Notes under the pieces: generated by a model | Database searches by the model: none | Seen by the model: only the letters and a program-made list of their open reading frames with translations | What the model was told of the DNA's origin: nothing | Made by a program: the position numbers and the translations under genes | Source of the DNA: Syncephalastrum monosporum B8922 | Lineage: Eukaryota; Mucoromycota; Mucoromycetes; Mucorales; Syncephalastraceae | Reading direction: 5' to 3' | NCBI GenBank assembly: GCA_000697355.1 | Contig: JNEN01000867.1 | Location: 1 to 64,000, forward strand | DNA length: 64,000 nucleotides | Shown: positions 57,457 to 64,000 of the stretch, piece after piece | How the letters are laid out: each line of letters opens with the position of its first letter | Position numbering within the stretch: position 1 is the first letter of the stretch

Positions 57457-58481
57457 GAGAGTGAATAGGTATCTTGAGGTGCTACCTGCCTAATAGTAAT
57501 GCTTCTTTCGCACTTGCTTGGAGCGTGTGGTTTTTAAGAGATGAACTGTCGGACAAGTGCCATTGAGCGGATTCAGCCAATCAAAGGCCTGCTGGCTTGG
57601 TAGCCAATGGATCAATCAATGGTGCATGCGTGCCCCTGAACACCGTGGCACGGTGATCTTTTGCTTCATTGTCCTCTGCATAGTATCTGGTGGTGCTTCT
57701 CTCTTTTGGATGATACATTCTGATAGCATGACTAAAAAGGATTCGGGGCATTCTGTCCTTGCATGCAAATTATGTTCATAGGAGGTCGTGCACATTATCA
57801 GACAATAAAATGAATTGCGAGTCACCCCGCAGTCATTGATGCCTCTTCTGCATATTGTGCGCTCTAGATATCATGAAGGTAGCAACGTAGCACTCTCCTT
57901 ATCCATATGTAATGTGGGTCACATAACCAGGAAAAGATTTTCCGCTTCAATAAGATCTCTGATCAGAGAAACAGCCTCTGCTGCCCGGTCGTTTATTGCT
58001 GGAAGCTCTACTACACGAATACGTGTCTTTGTAGTACAATAGCATTATTGATATAGATTATTGGTGCTTTGGATCCTCACTAAATATTAAATGCCTGATG
58101 CAATACTGTAAGAACATGATACAGCGTATATGGGAAAGACTCACACCCACAAAGGGTATCCAGTGTATCCTACTGAAATTCTCATTACTACAGCCACTAT
58201 TGATACTGCTCAATCACCAAAGTAAAGCAAACACTAGTCTGATCAAATATAAAGGCGAGAAAGGTAGCGTCATGTTATGGTGAAGATATGACAGCTGCTG
58301 CCGGTCTATTTTTATGTGCCTGAAACCTGGATCCCGAAATCAGGCAAGCGGGATGAAATTTTAACATTCAAGTGGCTTACATGCAGTAACTTTCCTGCTT
58401 CTTTCCACTTTCTACTTTTGGATACACCTCGTCTCTTTTTTTTTTTTTTTTTTTTCCTTTGCTCTCTTTTCGTTATTGACA
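57457..58481. other. Divergent promoter region between P450 and DUF2039 genes
   Basis: No gene recognised. Contains a 21-nt poly-T tract at 58436-58455 just upstream of the DUF2039 start. Confidence 0.5.
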
Positions 58482-59233
58482 ATGTCCTCCAGAGTCAGCA
58501 CCCGCAAGGGTGATAATAAGAAGCGGGCGCAAAAGCATCAGAACACCACCGCGTGGAAGCCCAACAAGGGTTCGAAAAAGACCAAGGAGATCAACTCGCT
58601 TCCGATCTACGGTCTTTGCACCCGTTGCCATGAGCAAATCGAATGGCGCAAAAAGTACAGAAAGTATAAGCCTCTGACGACCCCGAAACGATGGTAGGCA
58701 AACAAAAGATGCATGCTCTATTATACTCTATATTCTAGTAGCTGACGCTATGAGTAGCACGTCGTGTTCGGAAAAGACGATCAAAGAAGCGTATCATGTC
58801 TTGTGCAACCCATGCGCAAGCGACAAAAAGGTCTGCGCCAAGTGCCTGCAGAGCAAGGAAATCGTAGCAAAGTGAGTCAGAGCAAGTGTATTTTTTAGTC
58901 TATGCGTTACTTATGCATTCATTTAGGAAAGAGGATATCCGAACGGCTGCGGATGAAGTCCGCGAAGAGCAAGAGCTGCAGCGACTGCTGTCGCGTATGT
59001 CTGTGCGACAGAAGCGAAGCTACCTCCGCAAGATGGAGCGTGGCGATGACCTGTCACATATCAAGGCCGAAGACTTTGAGGACAGCGATTTTGATTTTGG
59101 CAGTGACCTCAGTGACGATGACTTTGACGACGACGACGAAGAAGACGACGACGAAGACAACGAGGACAAGGATGAGGACGAGGACGATAAAGCGTTGGCG
59201 AGCAAGGCCAAGGATCTGAAAGTGTCAAATTAG
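58482..59233 (+). CDS. C9orf85-like (DUF2039) zinc-ribbon protein
   Basis: Conserved eukaryotic protein of unknown function. Exons 58482-58693, 58758-58871 and 58927-59233 join in phase to 210 residues. The N-terminus has the family's RAQKHQNTTAWKPNKGSKKT, then paired zinc-binding cysteines: LCTRCHEQIEWRKKY, a second knuckle CTSC formed exactly at the exon 1-2 junction, YHVLCNPCA and VCAKC, which is the C9orf85 pattern. The C-terminus, rare in the animal protein, is helical and then strongly acidic (Asp/Glu run of about 35 residues). The basic N-terminus and acidic tail would fit a nuclear or ribosome-biogenesis role, which is inference. Confidence 0.9.
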
Positions 59234-59822
59234 AGAACACAACATACCAACCATACCAGCTCGACGCGCGTAGACACACGCTACCTGCACTTACATTAAC
59301 GTACCTCGCATCTCTTTTTTATGTATTCCGCCACATGTATAAAGTACTCAAAGCAGCATGCTCGTCTAAATCATGTCTATTCTGCGTAAACAGGAAGAGA
59401 TTGAAAAGAGTCAATGGAAGTGTATGCCCGGTGGCCACGTGAGAGCGGGGAAGCTCGATTATCAGTAGCAGACCGAACCTGGCGAGCAGTGGGTCAGGGG
59501 CTAAATTTAATCAATGAAGAGGAGAGTTTCCCATCCAGGTCTCCGGCGCCTTATAAGTGCAGTGAAAGTCGAAGTAACTCAGTACTCTACTAGGGCATCA
59601 GTACATGTACACTTTTTGGATACATGTGTACAGATTCCCCTGCTTGTCATCCGAAAGGAAATAATCACACCGCTTGACTGTGGGGTGTGTCTGTCTTACC
59701 AAATTATTTCCAACCCTGATCTCAAAGATGCCATACGGGTCACAGGATTCTTTCTATGATCAGATAAAGCAATGGTCTATATTTACATATACAAGCATGG
59801 GCAATTGCCTGGGAATTCTACT
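59234..59822. other. Convergent intergenic spacer
   Basis: Between the stops of the DUF2039 and Sls1-like genes; nothing recognised. Confidence 0.5.
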
Positions 59823-62318
59823 TTAGCTCGAAGGAGCATAACGCCAGCGTCGTGCTATGCTATGCACCGTTTCCACAAACGCGTCCCAGGACTCAATGCT
59901 AGCTGGCTTAATCTCGTCCACCGAGTCAGGCACGCTATCAGCCTCAACCGGCACAACCTACGCACCCACGTAAGAGAATTAATATTCAAATGAAACGAAC
60001 AAGCTATCGAATGAACTTACCGAAAGTTCTGTGCGACTGGAGCGTGTGATCTGGTCTTCGATATCACTTACGACGACCATGGAATTGTTAACAAGGTACT
60101 GCGAGTCATAACGGAAAGCGATATGTGCAAGCGTCATTTCCTCGTCCTGCGTGACCTTGTTCAACGCCATCGGGCACTCGAGTTCCGAGTATCTAAAAAT
60201 ACCATGAGCGTGTATTCCTTTGTACCTCCTATTGACCTTACCCAACGGATTCACACTGCTCGAGGAGTTCGCTCATCACGGGCGTCAAGCTTTGCATACC
60301 AGGCTTCTCAGACGCACCAAAGAGGGTGCATCGGTTGGCCAATAAGCGGACATCGATAGTGCTGGTGAAGAAAAAAAGTGAAATCCGACATCAATAACTC
60401 TGTGTAAAAAATACTAGATGCACAAGCACTTACCCAGCCAAGTCGAGCATATCCAATGTGGATCTGCTGTGTTCACCCACGATCCGATCGAGCTGCAGGT
60501 CACCTGTCTCCTGCACATTGAATCCAACCTCGAGACGCTGGAGACCTTCTTGGTCAGCATGAACGTCATTCAGCGTCGCCAAAAGCGACCGGTTGACGTA
60601 GTGAAGATGCACCGAGCGGCGATGTCGGCCAGCCTCGACTGAGATGGGCATGAAAGGGGCGGTGATACGCGTCGGTGGGTGTCTGTACATGGGGTGAGCC
60701 ACGCTTTTTTCACTGTATTCTTATGAGCACTTACGCTGCCATGAACGATTTGCGTCCTCCGGTGGTCACTTGGGCCAAATAGTCTTGCAGCGCATTCAAG
60801 GAAAAGTTACCGACTAAACCGGGCTGCAGGATATTGGGGCCCTGTCCCAGGACAGGATTTTGAAATAGGCCGTTGCCAAATCTAGTAGAAACATGAGCCA
60901 TCTCGACTTGCCCCACTTTACCTACTTACGTTGCTTTCAAGTTTGTGACCTCGCCCTTGCTAACGTCCAGAGGTTCGAGAAGCCGGGCCTTGATTTTTGA
61001 CCAGTCGAGTGGATCTTGGGATTTGGCTTGTTCCCTATGTATATTCATGTTATAACAGATGTGTCTGTTGTTTGATCGTTCTACTTACGGTTCCCGACTA
61101 TGTACGAAGTAATAGGGTAGATCGGTCACGCTTGTGTTGATGGGCTGGAAAGACACAATGAATCACGCCAGTGTATACCAGGAAAAGCCAGCTTGACTTA
61201 CCGTGACTTGGGATTTCTGTATACGGCTCCAACCAACGGAGCGAGACACCAAGGGAAGGGCGAGCGGGTCATGGACGGGCATGAACTGGAGGTCGAGCTG
61301 GGTCGAGGGGTATTCAATGACAGCGCCGTCCGACGCATCCAACGAGGGGGTCTCGGTGAATTCGAGCTAGCAATAGTACGGCATGGGTATGGACAGTAAT
61401 CGAAAATTACACACTGTTTTGCATACCTCTGTCAAGGAAAGCTCGAGCATATGCTGAGCGTCTTGGATGGCATCCTGCGTGCGTGCCCAAAAATGGAACT
61501 AAAGAATCACAAGGGTTAAGTGAGCGAACACAGCATGCAGTTGCGCTCACCTTTTGGTCGACCAAGTCAATGTAAGCCTCGCATGTCTTTGAGATATCGG
61601 TGACGACGGGGCTGATCCGGCTCGTAAAGTCAGGCCAGGCGAGGTGCGAGGCCAAGCGAGGAATGTCGGCCGAAGCATGCTTGAAGACAAGGCTGGCCTC
61701 CACCTTCTGGCGGGCTTGCTCGACACTGTCGGGTTGACCTTCGATGACGTATCGTAACTTATCAAACTGGACAGTGATCCGGACCTGGTCTTCTTGCTCA
61801 ATTTGTCGGAGGGCCTCGCCATTGTCTTGGACGAGGAAGAAGAGGTCGTGTTTAGCCCCGCGGCCAATGTGCTTTACGTCGTTCCTGCGTCGTTGGCGTT
61901 CCTCCTCGGCAATCATGTCTTTGCTCTTGACGCCCCAGAGGTCGTGCATAATGTGGCTGATGAGATCGCGTTTCCTCAGCGACTTGTTGGCAAAGCGCTG
62001 TTGTTGTCTGAGGTAGAGTCGTAGCTGAGGGACGGTGAACGAGTTGTTGAGGCTGTCGCGCACTTTTTTGTACTCCTTGTTAGAAAGCACCGACTTGAAT
62101 TGTTTCTCTCCATCGGATCGTTGTTTATAGGCGGGCTGGAGCGCTTCGATCGCGCCAAAGATGGTACGATCTTGGGCTGCCGTGTCGTCCGGAAAGAGAT
62201 TCTCGTCGTTCGGGCGGATCGCTGTTGCATGAAAGCGGGCACATGCCACGCGGGTCTTTAGAGCGGGACGCACCAAGGGCGTACGCACCCAAGAGAGCGT
62301 GCAACGAAGCGATGCCAT
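59823..62318 (-). CDS. Sls1-like mitochondrial inner-membrane-associated protein
   Basis: Probably the counterpart of yeast Sls1, which couples mitochondrial transcription to translation at the inner membrane. Ten phase-consistent exons: 62318-61551, 61498-61427, 61366-61202, 61144-61089, 61034-60930, 60881-60735, 60682-60434, 60361-60242, 60192-60021, 59957-59823; 662 residues. The N-terminus is a mitochondrial presequence (Arg/Ser/Leu, no acids: MASLRCTLSWVRTPLV). Then FTVPQLRLYLRQQQR ... LISHIMHDLWGV, a SAP-like segment found in Sls1 proteins, and a KH-like stretch VRITVQFDKLRYVIEGQPDS. The C-terminus ends WDAFVETVHSIARRWRY. The start is the ATG at the presequence; a longer open frame upstream to 62513 is not presequence-like. 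Family call is from motif memory and should be treated as probable. Confidence 0.75.
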
Positions 62319-62566
62319 GACCAGCCTTGCGATGTGCGTTTGACAGCTGCAAGGCAGAAAAAAAAAGTCGCAATTGAAGTACAGCTTTGTTGATGGCCTA
62401 TCTGGAATTTTTGTGGCCGATGATACAGTGAAGAAAATAATCCTGTCGCATGCCCATGAAATTCGTATTGGTGTCAAACGCAAGAGTCGTTTGACATCCC
62501 AAGTCAAGCTCAAGGAAGCTTGCTTTTTAACTCATTTCTTTGTTACACACCATCTTAACAATACAC

Positions 62567-62677
62567 ATGGGTAAAAACCGCCCTTCCCATAAGCCTCGTG
62601 CCATCAACGAGAGAGTGCTGACGTCCAATATAAACCGCAAAAGTTATACGGGCATATTGCCCGAGCCATCTGTCTGA
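62567..62677 (+). CDS. Short ORF, 36 residues, possible truncated host gene
   Basis: Reads MGKNRPSHKPRAINERVLTS and ends ILPEPSV. The basic start resembles nucleolar or ribosome-associated proteins, and it is divergently placed 248 bp from the Sls1-like start, as a real promoter would allow. The frame stops 101 bp before the 3' end of the Fanzor remnant, so it may be the 5' end of a gene cut off by that insertion. Not recognised. Confidence 0.35.
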   Translation: MGKNRPSHKPRAINERVLTSNINRKSYTGILPEPSV

Positions 62678-62778
62678 CCGGCGGCTCATACTATTCTTGT
62701 TCTTTTATCTGAATGGTATGTGGTGGCGCCACGTCTTGTTTTCCTTATTTTGCGAGGTCCGGAGCTCTCTCCCGTCGT

Positions 62779-63985
62779 TCATCGTTGTTGACGCGCATGT
62801 AAGGCGGGATGAAACAACTCTCTTGGTCTTTGGCTCGTCCTCAGGAAAGCATCCGACGCCAGGACTTTCTTGTGCGCCGCCATTCTGTCCCTGTGGAAGT
62901 AGTACTTGCACTCCGGGCATACCTTGACACGAAGGACCTTTTCTTAAGAACATGGTGTACACCTGCTTGCCTTCTTGCAGGCAACGTGGGCAGACTCGGC
63001 TGGTACAGAATCCATTGATTCGTACAATCGGATATCCCTGCTGCTTGGCATGGCGTGTCAGTGCGCTCAGAAGCTTGTTGTCCATCGGGGACATGGCGCC
63101 TTTTCCTGGGGTACTACTGCCTTGTCCGTCGAGACCAGCTACAATAAGGACATTGGCCCGGTTTGCATCACCAACTCTTTTCGCAGTTCCTAGCAACAGG
63201 TTGCAAGTGCGGTCTACTTGCGATCGGATAGACATCTGCGTGGTCCAGAATTTGCGTGCAACAGAAGCACTCGTGTAAAATCTGCGGAGCTGGCCCCTTC
63301 GTCCGTTTGCTTGGTAAGAACGAAGCTTTCCCTTGAAGGAGCCCCGCAGGTTTGTACCCTTGACATGTCGTGAGATCTCTGCTTCGATTTGGTGCATGCC
63401 TAGGCGGTCTTTCCTGTTCTCTAACCAGCGAGCATTGCATTTGGTCTTTCCATAGATCTCTTGACGAGGGACATAGATCTGGATACCCTGTTTCTCGCTC
63501 GCTTGACAGACGGGCATGGCGAAAGAGGCGACTGGGCAGATTTCACCGAAATCCATACCAATAATGGTCTTTACAGATTTTGATACGTCCGTTGTCAGGA
63601 ACGAGCGGATGTCTGGGTAGTGTTCCTTTCCGTGAACCTCTCGCTTTTTGATCCAATTCGTAAGGGTTTGGAGAAGTCGAATCCCGTCTCTCTTGGAAGA
63701 TGTGCCAACTGTATATGTGGGTAGCGTCTTACTAGGAATGAACTTGCGGAGCTTCCAGTGGTAGGCGCGCTTGTAAAGATTGACACTGTTCCCTGTGGCA
63801 ATAACTTTGGTCGAGATGTCGAGACGAGCCCCATCGCATGTGATCGGAGTTCAATAACCATGGCATCATATATACTTTAGCTTTCTATCAGCAGGGGCCC
63901 CAGCAAGATAGCTCTTATAGTTGAGCAGAAAACTATTCGCCGTGTCCTTATCACAGGACTACTCCATAATACGAGCTAGAGATAC
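62779..63985 (-). pseudogene. Decayed Fanzor (eukaryotic TnpB-like RNA-guided nuclease), running toward the window end
   Basis: Minus-strand coding sequence related to TnpB/Fanzor RuvC nucleases. The continuous frame from 63850 holds a basic segment (NLYKRAYHWKLRKFIPS), then RuvC-I with its Asp in IIGMDFGE (codon 63553-63551), a bridge-like region LENRKDRLGMHQIEAEISRH, and VLIVAGLDGQG...KLLSALTRHAKQQG. The TSR-VCPRC zinc knuckle follows INGF, where the family normally has a Glu (catalytic, RuvC-II) at the Gly codon 63013-63011. The second knuckle VKVCPECKYYFHRD and the RuvC-III Asp (62889-62887, RDRMAAH) are found in a frame one base away, after an A4 run at 62942-62939. Upstream, 63985-63852 also reads like coding but has stops at about 63872 and 63852. 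So the copy has a catalytic substitution, one frameshift and N-terminal stops; unannotated short introns could explain part of this. Confidence 0.75.
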
Positions 63986-64000
63986 CTTGGGAGTCCATGC

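Noticed and set aside
62945..62970. A 25-nt intron in the Fanzor gene (GTGTAC...AAAAG) instead of a frameshift
   Set aside because: It would restore the frame but is shorter than any other intron in the window (minimum about 20-37 nt elsewhere is itself doubtful) and lacks a branch site; frameshift is preferred, though transcripts could reverse this.

Overview
This window is nuclear DNA of a filamentous fungus, most likely an early-diverging Mucoromycota (Mucorales-like) species. The reasons are protein-level: a striatin, an alpha-centractin (dynactin Arp1), a Cdt1, a Spo71/Mug56-like PH protein, a diacylglycerol-lipase-type lipase and an Ade13 are all recognisably fungal, genes are dense but rich in short introns (about 45-130 nt, GT...AG with some GC...AG), and one gene carries what looks like a U12-type AT-AC intron, a class lost in most Ascomycota and Basidiomycota. 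All splice models below were derived by hand from frame, phase and splice-site matching.

Layout. 1-2461: no recognisable gene. 2462-8564: GATA zinc-finger protein, mitochondrial ADP/ATP carrier and ornithine aminotransferase, all on the minus strand. 9936-13417: striatin and a NDUFA4-type small respiratory subunit (plus). 13418-24996: gene-poor accessory stretch with three small secreted proteins on the minus strand, one half of an inverted segmental duplication, a decayed coding fragment and repeat copy A. 24997-35609: housekeeping block with Spo71-like PH protein (+), Arp1 (-), Cdt1 (+), C2-domain lipase (+), glutathione-peroxidase-like peroxidase (-). 35610-39381: gene-poor, holding the other half of the inverted duplication with a fourth small secreted protein. 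39382-46547: Cia2/MIP18 (+), AVT-type amino-acid transporter (-), adenylosuccinate lyase (+). 46594-52115: accessory island bracketed by two almost identical, inverted, truncated Tc1/mariner-type (DDE) elements; it contains a two-zinc-finger ORF, repeat copy B and a PD-(D/E)XK-like gene. 52616-62318: ASC-1/TRIP4-type zinc-finger protein (+), LSM12 (-) with the AT-AC intron, cytochrome P450 (-), C9orf85-like DUF2039 protein (+), Sls1-like mitochondrial protein (-). 62567-64000: a short ORF and a decayed Fanzor (eukaryotic TnpB-like) gene running off the window.

Functional links are loose, as usual in fungi: ADP/ATP carrier, NDUFA4, ornithine aminotransferase and Sls1-like protein are mitochondrial; striatin (STRIPAK), Spo71-like and Arp1/dynactin concern signalling, membranes and transport; Cia2 serves Fe-S protein assembly; Ade13 serves purine synthesis. 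The most interesting material is in the accessory parts: the Fanzor remnant, the zinc-finger/nuclease-like pair with its duplicated leader repeat, the duplicated secreted-peptide family with a shared TATA promoter, and the AT-AC intron in LSM12.
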